Assembly: GCA_947498775.1 (NCBI GenBank)
Contig: CANMLL010000022.1
Span: 1 to 64,000, forward strand
DNA length: 64,000 nt
Direction: 5' to 3'
From: an uncultured Aquimarina sp.
GTDB lineage: Bacteria; Bacteroidota; Bacteroidia; Flavobacteriales; Flavobacteriaceae
Shown here: positions 33,706 to 43,065 of the stretch, piece by piece
Position numbering within the stretch: the stretch's first letter is position 1
How the letters are laid out: every line of letters begins with the position of its first letter
Made by a program: the position numbers and the translations under genes
The notes under the pieces: generated by a model
Seen by the model: the letters and a program-made list of their open reading frames with translations, nothing else
Databases searched by the model: none
Told to the model about the DNA's origin: nothing

Positions 33706-35730
33706 ATGAAATATTTACATAACCTACTATCAGCTCTTCTGTTGGTAGTAACCTTAAACAGTTTTGCACAAGAATATAAATTCGGAAAAGTTTCTAAAGA
33801 AGAGTTGCTAGAGCAATCATACGCCGAAGATAGCCTGGCACACGCAGCTATTCTTTATGAGAGCAGAAATGTATACATAGATTATAATCAATCTCAAGGT
33901 TTTCAATTAATGACCGAAGTATATAAAAGAGTAAAGTTATATAAAAAGAATGGATTTGATTATGCCACAGACGAAGTGTTCCTTTATAAGAAAAATAGCG
34001 AAAATGAAAAAGTTGTAGGTCTAAAAGGAGTAACATACAGTTTAATAAACGGAGAAGTAGTTAAAACCAAACTCAAAAGTGAAGGTATTTTTAAAAATGA
34101 ATATTCAGAATTTTATGATCAGGTAAAGTTTACAATGCCGTCTTTGCAAGAAGGATCGGTGATCGAGTATAAATATAAAATCATTTCGCCATTTTTATCG
34201 AATGTAGATAGAATTTATCTCCAATATCAAATTCCTATTAAGAAAATTAATGTTGAACTACAATTTCCAGAATACTTTCGTTTCAAAAAGTTTACATCAG
34301 GATATCTTCCGGTCAATCTTAAAGAATCAAGTAAGTTAGACAAAGTAACAATTACGTCTAAAACAAGAACCGGCGGAGATTTGAGAGAACCGGTTAAGTC
34401 TACAACTACAAGAGATGTAATTGACTTTAAAACAATAGTTAATACTATTAATTCGAGTAACGTTCCAGCGTTTAAAATAGAACCATACTCTGGAAACATT
34501 AAAAATTATATTTCATCAATAAGTTATGAATTATCTCATGTTGATTTTCCAAATAGGCCCATAAAGTATTACTCAACAACATGGGGAGATGTTACAAAGA
34601 CAATTTATTCAAGTACTAGTTTTGGAGATGAATTAAAAAAGAAAAATTATTATGCAGAAGACCTGAAAACTATAGTATCTCGTTCAGAAAATGAAACTAC
34701 CAGACTTGCAAAAGTTTATAGCTATGTAAAGAATAGAATGAACTGGAATGGTAAATATTCTGTACGAACAAATATTGGGGTCAAAAAAGCGTACAAAGAA
34801 AAGACAGGTAATGTTGCAGAAATTAACTTAATGCTTGCTTCTATGTTGTCTTCTGTAGGTCTCGATGCTAATCCCGTATTAGTAAGTTCTAGTAACAAGG
34901 TTGTGACATTATTTCCTACACTAGACGGGTTTAATTATGTTATAGTTAGAGTAAAATTGGCAGATGGAAGCCTAGCATACCTTGATGCTACAGACAAATA
35001 TGGTTTGCCCAATGTGCTTCCTGATAGAGTGATACGAGGATCAGGAAGGGTGATTGCCAAGAATGGGACCTCTCAAAGTGTAAACCTTAGACCTAAAGAG
35101 CCTTCTGTTGATCGATACATTATACAGTGTCAGATTGATAAAGAAGGTGTGGTCAATGGTAAATTTAATGTGCGTCATATGAGTTATCTTGCACATGATT
35201 TTAGAAGAATGTATGGAGTAAAGGAAAATGAAATTAAAGCAGAACGTTTTAAAACGAAATACGAGATAGATGAAATTGAAGAATATGCTGTAAAAGGAGT
35301 AAATGAATATGGAAAAGGAGTAAGTGAAAGTTTTAATTTTATATCTTTCGACCAAATAGAATTAATTGATAATGAAATGTATTTTTCTCCTCTACTATTT
35401 CTAAGAGACAAAGAGAATGTTTTTAAGTCAAACGAAAGAGAATATCCAATTGATTTTGCTTATGGTTTTACCAATAAATATATGGTAAACATTAAGGTTC
35501 CTGAAGGTTATGAAGTAGCAGAATATCCAAAATCTGGAGCTTTTAAATTACCGGATAATATGGGTGGTTTTTCTTTTAGATCGATTTTGACCAATGGAAT
35601 GATACAAATTATGGTAAATGAAACAATTAACACTCCCTTTCTTCCTTCAACTTCTTATCCAGTGATAAAACAGTTTTATGCGCAACTTGTTGAGAAGGAA
35701 AATGAACAGGTAGTTCTTAAAAAAATATGA
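33706..35730 (+). CDS. DUF3857 and transglutaminase-like protein without catalytic Cys
   Basis: The 674-residue secreted paralogue of the upstream gene has its signal peptide ending at NSFA (near residue 21). DUF3857 features (EVYKRVKLYKKNGFDYATDEVFLY, EGSVIEYKYKI) and a transglutaminase-like core (YSYVKNRMNWNGKYSV) are present. Where the active neighbour has GDCKALTNY, this one has TGNVAEINLMLASML, so the nucleophile Cys is replaced. It is expected to be catalytically inactive and may be a structural or binding partner of the active copy. It is followed by a 1-bp gap and the MazG-like gene, suggesting one transcript. Confidence 0.85.
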   Translation: MKYLHNLLSALLLVVTLNSFAQEYKFGKVSKEELLEQSYAEDSLAHAAILYESRNVYIDYNQSQGFQLMTEVYKRVKLYKKNGFDYATDEVFLYKKNSENEKVVGLKGVTYSLINGEVVKTKLKSEGIFKNEYSEFYDQVKFTMPSLQEGSVIEYKYKIISPFLSNVDRIYLQYQIPIKKINVELQFPEYFRFKKFTSGYLPVNLKESSKLDKVTITSKTRTGGDLREPVKSTTTRDVIDFKTIVNTINSSNVPAFKIEPYSGNIKNYISSISYELSHVDFPNRPIKYYSTTWGDVTKTIYSSTSFGDELKKKNYYAEDLKTIVSRSENETTRLAKVYSYVKNRMNWNGKYSVRTNIGVKKAYKEKTGNVAEINLMLASMLSSVGLDANPVLVSSSNKVVTLFPTLDGFNYVIVRVKLADGSLAYLDATDKYGLPNVLPDRVIRGSGRVIAKNGTSQSVNLRPKEPSVDRYIIQCQIDKEGVVNGKFNVRHMSYLAHDFRRMYGVKENEIKAERFKTKYEIDEIEEYAVKGVNEYGKGVSESFNFISFDQIELIDNEMYFSPLLFLRDKENVFKSNEREYPIDFAYGFTNKYMVNIKVPEGYEVAEYPKSGAFKLPDNMGGFSFRSILTNGMIQIMVNETINTPFLPSTSYPVIKQFYAQLVEKENEQVVLKKI

Positions 35731-35731
35731 T

Positions 35732-36058
35732 ATGAACATCCAAAATGCACAGCAAGCCGTAGACGATTGGATCAAGAATCACGGAGTTCGATATTTTAAC
35801 GAGCTTACCAATATGGCTCAACTTACCGAAGAGGTAGGAGAAGTAGCCAGAATTATTGCACGGCGATATGGCGAACAAAGTGAAAAAGAAAGTGATAAAA
35901 GTAAGGACCTTGGTGAAGAATTAGCAGATGTGCTATTTGTTGTTTTATGTTTGGCCAATCAAACAGGTGTAAATCTTCAAGAAGCATTTGATAAGAAATT
36001 GGATGTTAAAACTAAGCGAGACCATGATCGACATCATAATAACGAAAAATTAAAATGA
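35732..36058 (+). CDS. MazG-like nucleotide pyrophosphohydrolase
   Basis: The 108-residue protein belongs to the all-alpha NTP pyrophosphatase superfamily. It has the metal-binding pattern LTEEVGEVARIIARRYGEQ followed by LGEELADVLFVVLCLANQ, that is ExxE plus ExxD, which hold Mg. It probably hydrolyses a (d)NTP to NMP and pyrophosphate, as a house-cleaning enzyme; the precise substrate is not readable. The ATG is one base after the previous stop and its own stop overlaps the next ATG by 4 nt (ATGA). Confidence 0.9.
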   Translation: MNIQNAQQAVDDWIKNHGVRYFNELTNMAQLTEEVGEVARIIARRYGEQSEKESDKSKDLGEELADVLFVVLCLANQTGVNLQEAFDKKLDVKTKRDHDRHHNNEKLK

Positions 36059-36312
36059 TGTTCAAAGAAATAATCTTTTCCAAGAAATATTGGATTTCTG
36101 TGTGTTTTATAGGGTTGGGTTTCATAATGATATTCAGTAGTATAGAACACATAATGCAATACGGCGGTTTAGCTATGGATTCTTTTATCAATGATAAAAT
36201 TGATAACGGTAAATGGGTGCGGTATTTTATTTCTAGAGTTGTGGGAGGCCTTTTGTACGGGATGATTATGGCATATTATTTTGAATTGAGAAAACAAAAA
36301 TCAAATCGATAA
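36055..36312 (+). CDS. Small two-helix membrane protein, hypothetical
   Basis: The 85-residue protein has two hydrophobic segments, about residues 12-28 (YWISVCFIGLGFIMIFSS) and 62-77 (VVGGLLYGMIMAYYF), separated by a polar loop. The function is unknown to me. Overlap of its ATG with the MazG-like stop and the 1-bp gap to aroA place it in the same transcript. A second ATG directly follows the first. A coupled reading frame and clean membrane pattern support it as a real gene. Confidence 0.7.
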   Translation: MMFKEIIFSKKYWISVCFIGLGFIMIFSSIEHIMQYGGLAMDSFINDKIDNGKWVRYFISRVVGGLLYGMIMAYYFELRKQKSNR

Positions 36313-36313
36313 C

Positions 36314-37531
36314 ATGAATTTGAAATTACAATACATTTCAAGTATAAAGAATAAAACATTACAAATTACGGGGTCTAAAAGCGAAACGAATAGATTGCTG
36401 ATGCTACAAGCGATGTATCCCAATATAGAAATCGAGAATGTATCCAATAGTGATGATTCAGAATTAATGCAAAAGGCGTTACAGAGCAATGATATTGTTG
36501 TTGATATTCACCATGCCGGTACTGCAATGCGTTTCCTTACCGCATATTTTGCAGTTAAAGAAGGCAGAGAAACTATGCTTACCGGAAGTAAGAGAATGCA
36601 GGAAAGACCCATAAAAATTTTGGTAGCAGCATTACGGCAATTAGGATGTGAAATTGCCTATGAAAAAGAAGAAGGATATCCGCCGATAAGAATTCAAGGA
36701 AAACAACCAACAGCTAATCAAGTAGAACTACAAGCCAATATAAGTAGCCAATATATTTCTGCACTGATGCTAATTGCAGCTTCATTACCAAACGGTTTAT
36801 CGATTAGGTTAAACGGAAAAGTTACTTCGGTGCCATACATAAAAATGACCCTTAGTTTATTAAAGGATATTGGTATTACAGGAACTCTTGAAGGCAATTT
36901 AATAACTATTGAGTCTAATACTAATGCGCTGTCTCAGACAGTTGTTGTAGAGTCTGATTGGAGTTCGGCATCTTACTTCTATAGTATTGTAGCATTGACA
37001 GATAATGCTTCGATCACTATTGGAAGTTATAAAAAAGAAAGTTACCAAGGGGATTCGGCCTTAGTAGAAATATATAAACATTTGGGTGTCGAAACTATAT
37101 TTGGCCAAAATACTATTACCTTAAAGAAAAGTTCTAAAAGAGCTGAGTTGCCAGATGGATTGGATTTGTCAAATGCTCCAGACATAGCACAAACTATTGC
37201 AGTTACTTGTTTTGGGTTGGGTATAGGATGCTATCTTAAGGGACTTCATACCTTAAAAATAAAAGAAACAGATAGATTAGAAGCTTTAAAAACCGAAATC
37301 GAGAAATTAGGAGGGCAGGTTACAATAACAGAGGATACTTTGCGATTAGAACCATCACCATCAATTAAAGAAAATATTTCTATCGCTACCTATAACGATC
37401 ATCGTATGGCAATGGCATTTGCTCCTCTAGCACTTAGAACTTCTTTATTTGTTGAGGATGCTAATGTGGTTTCTAAATCATACCCTGATTTTTGGTCTGA
37501 TTTACAGAAATTAGGATTTAAAATTTCATAA
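36314..37531 (+). CDS. aroA: 3-phosphoshikimate 1-carboxyvinyltransferase (EPSP synthase)
   Basis: AroA joins shikimate 3-phosphate and PEP to EPSP, the penultimate step to chorismate, and so supplies the aromatic operon at 25-29 kb. The 405-residue sequence has the substrate-binding TGSKSETNRLLML at the N-terminus, HHAGTAMRFLTAYFA, GSKRMQERPIKILV, ISSQYISALMLIA, LKIKETDRLEAL and YNDHRMAMAFAPLAL. It is somewhat shorter than the roughly 427 residues usual elsewhere, as is common in Bacteroidota. It is not in the aromatic operon and follows the small membrane protein gene by 1 bp. Confidence 0.95.
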   Translation: MNLKLQYISSIKNKTLQITGSKSETNRLLMLQAMYPNIEIENVSNSDDSELMQKALQSNDIVVDIHHAGTAMRFLTAYFAVKEGRETMLTGSKRMQERPIKILVAALRQLGCEIAYEKEEGYPPIRIQGKQPTANQVELQANISSQYISALMLIAASLPNGLSIRLNGKVTSVPYIKMTLSLLKDIGITGTLEGNLITIESNTNALSQTVVVESDWSSASYFYSIVALTDNASITIGSYKKESYQGDSALVEIYKHLGVETIFGQNTITLKKSSKRAELPDGLDLSNAPDIAQTIAVTCFGLGIGCYLKGLHTLKIKETDRLEALKTEIEKLGGQVTITEDTLRLEPSPSIKENISIATYNDHRMAMAFAPLALRTSLFVEDANVVSKSYPDFWSDLQKLGFKIS

Positions 37532-37789
37532 ATAATTATTGTTGTCCTATTAAAAGTTGTAAAATCTTTGGAAATCCCTTTATTCTAAAGTATAGGGCAA
37601 AAGAAGTAATTTTAAGTGGGTATTTTTACATCAGAATTGGTATGATATCAATTTAAACCACTTCTATTTTTTAAAAACCTAAATATCATTATTTTTATAA
37701 TTAAGTTTTGGTTCTTGGCTCTAGAAGCGTAGTGATCTTGTTTCGTGTACCTGACATTGATGATAAATAATAAATATATCTCATTTTAC

Positions 37790-37821
37790 TTGACAACGCC
37801 TATAACGAGATTGTATATTTG
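37790..37821 (+). promoter_or_regulatory. Promoter of queA
   Basis: TTG at 37790-37792 and TATATTTG at 37814-37821, separated by 21 bp, match the Bacteroidota consensus very well and end 23 bp before the queA ATG. The rest of the 313-bp aroA-queA gap shows no reading frame or RNA structure that I recognise. Confidence 0.75.
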
Positions 37822-37844
37822 CACCTTCAAAAAAACAAACACTA

Positions 37845-38894
37845 ATGAAGCTATCACATTTCAATTTTAATCTTCCACAAGAATTATTGGCAGAATACCC
37901 TGCAGAAAATAGGGATGAATCTCGCTTAATGGTTCTAAATAGAAAGGAACAAACTATTGAGCACAAACATTTTAAAGATCTTATTGATTATTTTGAGCCA
38001 GACGATGTAATGGTTGTTAATAATACTAAGGTTTTCCCTGCCAGATTATATGGAAATAAAGAAAAAACAGGTGCCAGAATTGAAGTGTTTTTACTACGCG
38101 AATTAAACTCAGAAACTCGTCTTTGGGATGTACTGGTTGATCCTGCAAGAAAGATACGTATAGGTAATAAGCTTTATTTTGGAGATGATGAAAGTTTAGT
38201 TGCAGAAGTTATAGACAATACAACCTCAAGAGGACGTACATTGCGTTTTCTGTACGACGGTTCTTACGATGAGTTTAGACAAAAGCTTACAGATTTGGGA
38301 GAGACGCCGTTACCTAAATATATAAAAAGAAGCACAGAACCAGAAGATGAAGAGAGGTATCAAACCATTTATGCTAAAAATGAAGGCGCAGTTGCTGCAC
38401 CAACAGCAGGACTACATTTTTCTAAGCATTTAATGAAACGTTTAGAGATAAAAGGAGTAGATTTTGCCGAAATAACTTTACATGTTGGATTGGGAACATT
38501 TAACCCTGTAGAAGTTGAAGATCTGTCTAAACATAAAATGGATAGTGAAGAAGCCTATATTACTGCTCATGCCACTAATATTATCAATAATGGCATCACT
38601 AATAAAAGGAGAATTTGCGCTGTTGGAACTACAGTAATGAGAGCATTAGAAAGTGCAGTTTCTTCAGAAAGAACATTGAATGAATTTAGAGGATGGACCA
38701 ATAAATTTATTTTCCCTCCTTATGACTTTAGCATTGCTAATTGTATGATTACAAATTTTCATACTCCTAAGTCTACTTTGTTAATGATGGTGTCAGCTTT
38801 TGCAGGACACGATTTCATAAAGCAGGCCTATGAAGAAGCAGTAAAAGAAAAATATAAATTTTACTCGTATGGTGATGCAATGTTAATAATTTAG
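37845..38894 (+). CDS. queA: S-adenosylmethionine:tRNA ribosyltransferase-isomerase
   Basis: QueA transfers and isomerises the ribosyl part of SAM onto 7-aminomethyl-7-deazaguanine in tRNA, giving epoxyqueuosine. The 349-residue protein shows FNFNLPQELLAEYPAENRDE at the N-terminus, VVNNTKVFPARLYG, GAVAAPTAGLHFSK (near residue 185), ITLHVGLGTFNPVEVED and TNFHTPKSTLLMMVSAFAG near the end. All match the family. It has its own promoter upstream and an intrinsic terminator just downstream. Confidence 0.97.
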   Translation: MKLSHFNFNLPQELLAEYPAENRDESRLMVLNRKEQTIEHKHFKDLIDYFEPDDVMVVNNTKVFPARLYGNKEKTGARIEVFLLRELNSETRLWDVLVDPARKIRIGNKLYFGDDESLVAEVIDNTTSRGRTLRFLYDGSYDEFRQKLTDLGETPLPKYIKRSTEPEDEERYQTIYAKNEGAVAAPTAGLHFSKHLMKRLEIKGVDFAEITLHVGLGTFNPVEVEDLSKHKMDSEEAYITAHATNIINNGITNKRRICAVGTTVMRALESAVSSERTLNEFRGWTNKFIFPPYDFSIANCMITNFHTPKSTLLMMVSAFAGHDFIKQAYEEAVKEKYKFYSYGDAMLII

Positions 38895-38918
38895 GATGTT
38901 GTAAATTAATATTAAATT

Positions 38919-38952
38919 CCTGTTTAATTTTAGATTGAACAGGTTTTTTTTT
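38919..38952 (+). terminator. Rho-independent terminator of queA
   Basis: CCTGTTTAA (38919-38927) pairs with TTGAACAGG (38935-38943), with one mismatch, and is followed by nine T. It lies 25 bp after the queA stop. Confidence 0.85.
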
Positions 38953-39023
38953 GATTTTTGAAGGGATTAGATGTTAAAATATTACATATTTTTTAAAAAT
39001 CACTTCTTTAACTTGCTTATAAT

Positions 39024-39038
39024 TACGGTTTTACCGTA
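39024..39038. promoter_or_regulatory. Palindromic motif upstream of the CHI/DUF2147 gene
   Basis: TACGGTTTTACCGTA is a perfect 5-bp-arm palindrome, 145 bp before the ATG at 39184. A close relative is found at 45317-45333 before the large T9SS protein gene. Both start ATTACGGTTTTA. It could be a transcription factor site; the factor is unknown. Confidence 0.4.
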
Positions 39039-39183
39039 TTTTGCATTCTGTGTTTTACAGCGACAAAAATAGACTTTTATCGAAAAAATTACGTTAAATG
39101 ATCATCTACAATGCACTTTTTTCAAATTTTGGATCGTTTTTTGCAATTCAAAAAAATATATGAACTAAACCTAATTATTTATA

Positions 39184-40119
39184 ATGATGAAAAAAATATT
39201 CTACTATTTTACATTTTTAATAACTGTCTTTTCTTTTGCCCAAACCAAAGTCGGAGCAGTTCATTTTAATGATGTAGATAAATTCGGTGAGGCAGAATTA
39301 ATGCTTAATGGTGCTGGCTCTAGAGATAAATTATATGCCCTTGCGTTGTATCTTGATTTTGAAGTAGATGGTGTTGAAGATGGAATTATGGTTGCCGAAA
39401 AAGATGATACTATGGCAATAACTCTGAAAATAACTTCATCCTTTGGACAAAATGAACTTAACGAGATTATCAGAAATGGACTTGAAGTAGCTACCAACGG
39501 TAATAGTTATAAGTTAGAAAAAGAGATTCGTAAATTTATCGGCTTCCTACCAAATGAGATAAAAAAATTCGATATTTTCAGAATTCTACATACCAAGGGA
39601 GGTAAACTTTCAGTATTTAAGAATAAAACACTTTTGGGCACCATGGAAAGCCCGGAATTCAAAACAGCATTGTTCAAAATATGGTTAGGTGACAATCCTG
39701 TTGATTATGATTTAAAAGAAAGTTTATTAGCTGCTTATGAAGCCAATCCTATACTTGGAAAATGGAAGATGATCGATAAAAAGACCGGTGTTGCCCTTAG
39801 TGTCATGCAATTGTATATGATCGATAATAAGATTTTTGGTACTATAGAGAGAATGCTTAGAGATTCAGAAAGAGATGATGTTTGTTACGAGTGTACAGGT
39901 GAAGATAAAAACAAAAAAATTGAAGGAATGGTGGTGATAAAGGGACTGCGGCTTAGTAATGATAAATATGTAGGAGGAACCTATACCAACATAAGAGACG
40001 GTAAAGTCTCTGATTGTCAAATCTGGACAGAAGAAGAAAGACGTAACGTTCTTTTTGTAAAGTATAAAGGAAGCGGTGGCATACATGAATGGAGAAGAGT
40101 AAAAGAAAGTAAAAAGTAA
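39184..40119 (+). CDS. Chalcone isomerase-like and DUF2147 fusion protein, secreted
   Basis: The 311-residue protein has a signal peptide (FYYFTFLITVFSFAQ). Residues about 20-185 match the bacterial chalcone isomerase-like domain: LMLNGAGSRDKLYALALYLD, then FKIWLGDNPVDYDLKESLLA. Residues about 190-305 match DUF2147: ILGKWKMIDKKTGVALSVMQ, GEDKNKKIEGMVVIKGLR, GGTYTNIRDGK and a closing HEWRRV. Each domain is usually separate. Bacterial CHI-like proteins bind fatty acids or have unknown roles; DUF2147 has no known function. The start is at the first of two Met. A perfect terminator follows, so it is a single-gene unit. Confidence 0.82.
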   Translation: MMKKIFYYFTFLITVFSFAQTKVGAVHFNDVDKFGEAELMLNGAGSRDKLYALALYLDFEVDGVEDGIMVAEKDDTMAITLKITSSFGQNELNEIIRNGLEVATNGNSYKLEKEIRKFIGFLPNEIKKFDIFRILHTKGGKLSVFKNKTLLGTMESPEFKTALFKIWLGDNPVDYDLKESLLAAYEANPILGKWKMIDKKTGVALSVMQLYMIDNKIFGTIERMLRDSERDDVCYECTGEDKNKKIEGMVVIKGLRLSNDKYVGGTYTNIRDGKVSDCQIWTEEERRNVLFVKYKGSGGIHEWRRVKESKK

Positions 40120-40142
40120 AATACCATACTATACTTTAAATG

Positions 40143-40174
40143 AAACCCTTGATCTCTTAATCAAGGGTTTTTTT
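40143..40174 (+). terminator. Rho-independent terminator
   Basis: A perfect 11-bp stem (40143-40153 with 40160-40170; AAACCCTTGAT and ATCAAGGGTTT) with a 6-nt loop runs into a T tract. It ends the CHI/DUF2147 gene. Confidence 0.92.
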
Positions 40175-40230
40175 AATATTCGTATAATTTCTATAAATAT
40201 ACTGCATTATCTTTTACTTTTGCAGAAGCT

Positions 40231-41271
40231 ATGAGCACAAAGAAAAAAGACATAAGAGCACTTACAAAAGATCAACTACGATCTTTCTTTGAAAAAATAG
40301 GCGACAAAGCTTTCAGAGGAAACCAGGTCTATGAGTGGCTATGGAGCAAAGGAGCACATAGCTTTGATGATATGACCAATATATCCAAGACAACCAGGCA
40401 AATACTGGAAGAGAGTTTTGTGATAAACCACATTCGTGTTGATCAAATGCAACGAAGTACCGATGGGACCATCAAAAATGCGGTAAAATTGCATGATGGT
40501 CTTATTGTAGAATCAGTTTTAATTCCTACCCCGACCAGAACCACAGCTTGTGTATCATCACAAGTTGGTTGTAGTTTGGATTGCAAGTTTTGCGCAACTG
40601 CAAGATTAAAAAGAATGCGTAACCTTAATCCAGATGAGATTTATGATCAAGTAGTGGCTATAGATAGAGAAAGTAGGTTGTATCACAATAGACCCTTGTC
40701 TAATATTGTTTTTATGGGCATGGGAGAACCACTTATGAACTATAATAACGTGATCAAAGCAATTGATAAAATTACTTCTTCAGAAGGGTTAGGGATGTCC
40801 CCCAAAAGGATTACACTATCCACATCAGGTGTGCCAAAAATGATCAAGAAAATGGCAGATGATGAAGTTAAATTTAAGTTGGCTGTGTCTTTACATGCCG
40901 CTATCGATGAAGTGCGTACATCCATAATGCCTTTTAATGAAACATTTCCACTAGTGGATCTTAAAGAATCTCTAGAATATTGGTATGCAAAAACCAAAAG
41001 TAGAATTACCTACGAGTATGTTGTATGGGATGGAATTAATGATCGAAAAGAAGACATTGACGCACTTATCAAGTTTTGTTCTTATGTGCCGTGTAAAGTT
41101 AATTTAATAGAATATAACCCTATAGATGACGGCAAGTTTCAACAAGCATCGAATCGAGCTATTGATAATTACATTAATGCTCTAGAATCCAGAGGAATTG
41201 TAGTTAACGTTCGTAGAAGTAGGGGAAAAGATATTGATGCTGCATGTGGCCAATTAGCAAATAAATCTTGA
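40231..41271 (+). CDS. rlmN: 23S rRNA (adenine-2503-C2)-methyltransferase
   Basis: RlmN is a radical SAM enzyme that methylates C2 of A2503 in 23S rRNA and A37 of some tRNAs. The 346-residue protein has the N-terminal helix-hairpin part (FRGNQVYEWLWSKGAHSFDD), the radical SAM cysteines in CSLDCKFCATA (near residue 116), FMGMGEPLMNY, and the C-terminal substrate Cys in DIDAACGQL. TACTTTTG at 40215-40222 fits a promoter -7 element 8 bp before the ATG, implying a very short leader. Confidence 0.97.
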   Translation: MSTKKKDIRALTKDQLRSFFEKIGDKAFRGNQVYEWLWSKGAHSFDDMTNISKTTRQILEESFVINHIRVDQMQRSTDGTIKNAVKLHDGLIVESVLIPTPTRTTACVSSQVGCSLDCKFCATARLKRMRNLNPDEIYDQVVAIDRESRLYHNRPLSNIVFMGMGEPLMNYNNVIKAIDKITSSEGLGMSPKRITLSTSGVPKMIKKMADDEVKFKLAVSLHAAIDEVRTSIMPFNETFPLVDLKESLEYWYAKTKSRITYEYVVWDGINDRKEDIDALIKFCSYVPCKVNLIEYNPIDDGKFQQASNRAIDNYINALESRGIVVNVRRSRGKDIDAACGQLANKS

Positions 41272-41359
41272 TTTTTCTTTATTAACATGAATACCTGTTT
41301 ACAACAAACAATTTATACTATCTTCGTACCAAGTTAGAAATCAGAATTATCTTCTCGTA

Positions 41360-42337
41360 TTGAAAGTTGTTGAGCAAATAAAACTGCCTATTATTGATGA
41401 GATGGAACTTTTTGAGCAAAAGTTTTCACAATCAATGTCTTCAAAGGTAGCACTACTTAATAGAATTACACATTATATAGTAAACAGAAAAGGCAAGCAA
41501 ATGAGGCCTATGTTTGTTTTTTTGGTGGCCAAAATGGTCTCAGGAGGCGAAGTTAATGAAAGAACATATAGAGGAGCTTCAGTAATAGAGTTAATACACA
41601 CTGCAACGCTGGTGCACGACGATGTAGTTGATGATTCTAATAGAAGAAGAGGTTTCTTTTCGATAAATGCCCTTTGGAAAAACAAAATAGCCGTACTTGT
41701 TGGTGATTATCTATTGTCAAAAGGATTACTACTATCTATTGATCATGGTGATTTTGACCTTTTAAAAATCATTTCGGTAGCAGTTCGGGAAATGAGTGAA
41801 GGAGAGCTTCTACAAATAGAAAAAGCCAGAAATCTGGATATTACTGAAGAAGTCTATTATGAGATTATTCGCCAAAAAACAGCTACGCTTATAGCTGCTT
41901 GTTGCAGCCTTGGAGCTTGTTCGGTCTCTCCGGATTCTGAAGAAGTTCAGGAAATGAGGAGGTTTGGAGAATTGATCGGAATGGCATTCCAAATTAAAGA
42001 CGACCTCTTTGATTATGGCGATGAAGCTATAGGCAAGCCTACAGGAATAGATATTAAAGAGCAAAAAATGACACTCCCGTTGATTTATGCACTTAATACT
42101 TGCTCAAAAGAGAAAAAGAAGTGGCTTATAAACGCTGTAAAGAATCATAATAAAGACAAAAAACGGGTCAAAGAAGTTATTTCATTTGTGAAAGAAATGG
42201 GTGGTTTAGACTATGCAATTAAGGTAATGCACCAATTTAAAGACGATGCACTCGCAATCCTTTCAACATATCCAGATTCAGAATATAAATCCTCTTTGGA
42301 TTTGATGGTTGATTATGTGATCGATAGAAAAAAATAA
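41360..42337 (+). CDS. Polyprenyl diphosphate synthase (octaprenyl/heptaprenyl type)
   Basis: The 325-residue trans-prenyltransferase makes a long isoprenoid chain, probably for menaquinone. The first Asp-rich motif is LVHDDVVDDSNRRRG (near residue 92), the second FQIKDDLFDYGD (near residue 213), and GKQMRPM holds the diphosphate-binding residues. The start is TTG at 41360, which gives MKVVEQIKLPIIDEMELF, as in related proteins; the next ATG at 41402 would remove conserved residues. No partner subunit gene is present, fitting a homomeric enzyme. Confidence 0.92.
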   Translation: MKVVEQIKLPIIDEMELFEQKFSQSMSSKVALLNRITHYIVNRKGKQMRPMFVFLVAKMVSGGEVNERTYRGASVIELIHTATLVHDDVVDDSNRRRGFFSINALWKNKIAVLVGDYLLSKGLLLSIDHGDFDLLKIISVAVREMSEGELLQIEKARNLDITEEVYYEIIRQKTATLIAACCSLGACSVSPDSEEVQEMRRFGELIGMAFQIKDDLFDYGDEAIGKPTGIDIKEQKMTLPLIYALNTCSKEKKKWLINAVKNHNKDKKRVKEVISFVKEMGGLDYAIKVMHQFKDDALAILSTYPDSEYKSSLDLMVDYVIDRKK

Positions 42338-42495
42338 CTTCAACTTCAATATTAATTAACTGAAAAACAGTTGGTTGTTCTATCTTTACTTGTAATATCC
42401 AAAATTTGAGAATTAAAAATTGCAAACCCCAGGCAACCATTGTGTTTTTTATCTCGTCTATGTAAATAGAAGATCAAATCAATTAATTTTTAGTA

Positions 42496-43065
42496 TTGAA
42501 AATTATTCAATTTTATAAAAACGAAACACAGCTTATCAAAAAGGCGGCAAATCAGCATCGCGATGCGCAACATCAGCTGTATCATAAATATGCACCAAAG
42601 ATGCTAAGTGTTTGTAGACAATATGTAAAAGATGTACATTTTGCTGAAGAAGTAATGTTAAGCGCGTTTCTGAAGATGTTTTTGAATTTGAAAACCTATA
42701 AGTTTGAAGGTAGTTTTGAAGGATGGATACGAAGAATTATGGTGAATGAATCTATTTCGTTTTTAAGAAAAGAAAAGCAGATCTTTTTTATTGAAGAAAT
42801 CACAAATTATAATGAAGAATCCTGGAACAATATCAATACAGAACTTGAAGTAGAACAAATACAAGGGTTGATTGATAGTTTGCCAGAGGGATATAGAATG
42901 GTGTTTGTGTTATATGCTGTAGAAGGATACAAACATATCGAGATAGCAAAAACATTAGGAATTTCTGAAAGCACTTCAAAATCGCAATTATTTAAGGCTA
43001 GAAAATTACTACAGCAAAAGTTAAACCAACAAAATAGAATTAGCAATGGCGCCATTGAAATTTGA
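42496..43065 (+). CDS. ECF RNA polymerase sigma factor
   Basis: The 189-residue sigma-70 family (ECF) protein has region 2 (AQHQLYHKYAPKMLSVCRQY, FEGWIRRIMVNESISFLRKE) and region 4 (SLPEGYRMVFVLYAVEGYKH, ISESTSKSQLFKARKLLQQ). Regions 1.1 and 3 are absent. A TTG start at 42496 (MKIIQFYKNE) is used; the next plausible starts would cut into region 2. It overlaps the gene for a one-TM protein by 20 nt, the usual position of its anti-sigma factor. Confidence 0.93.
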   Translation: MKIIQFYKNETQLIKKAANQHRDAQHQLYHKYAPKMLSVCRQYVKDVHFAEEVMLSAFLKMFLNLKTYKFEGSFEGWIRRIMVNESISFLRKEKQIFFIEEITNYNEESWNNINTELEVEQIQGLIDSLPEGYRMVFVLYAVEGYKHIEIAKTLGISESTSKSQLFKARKLLQQKLNQQNRISNGAIEI

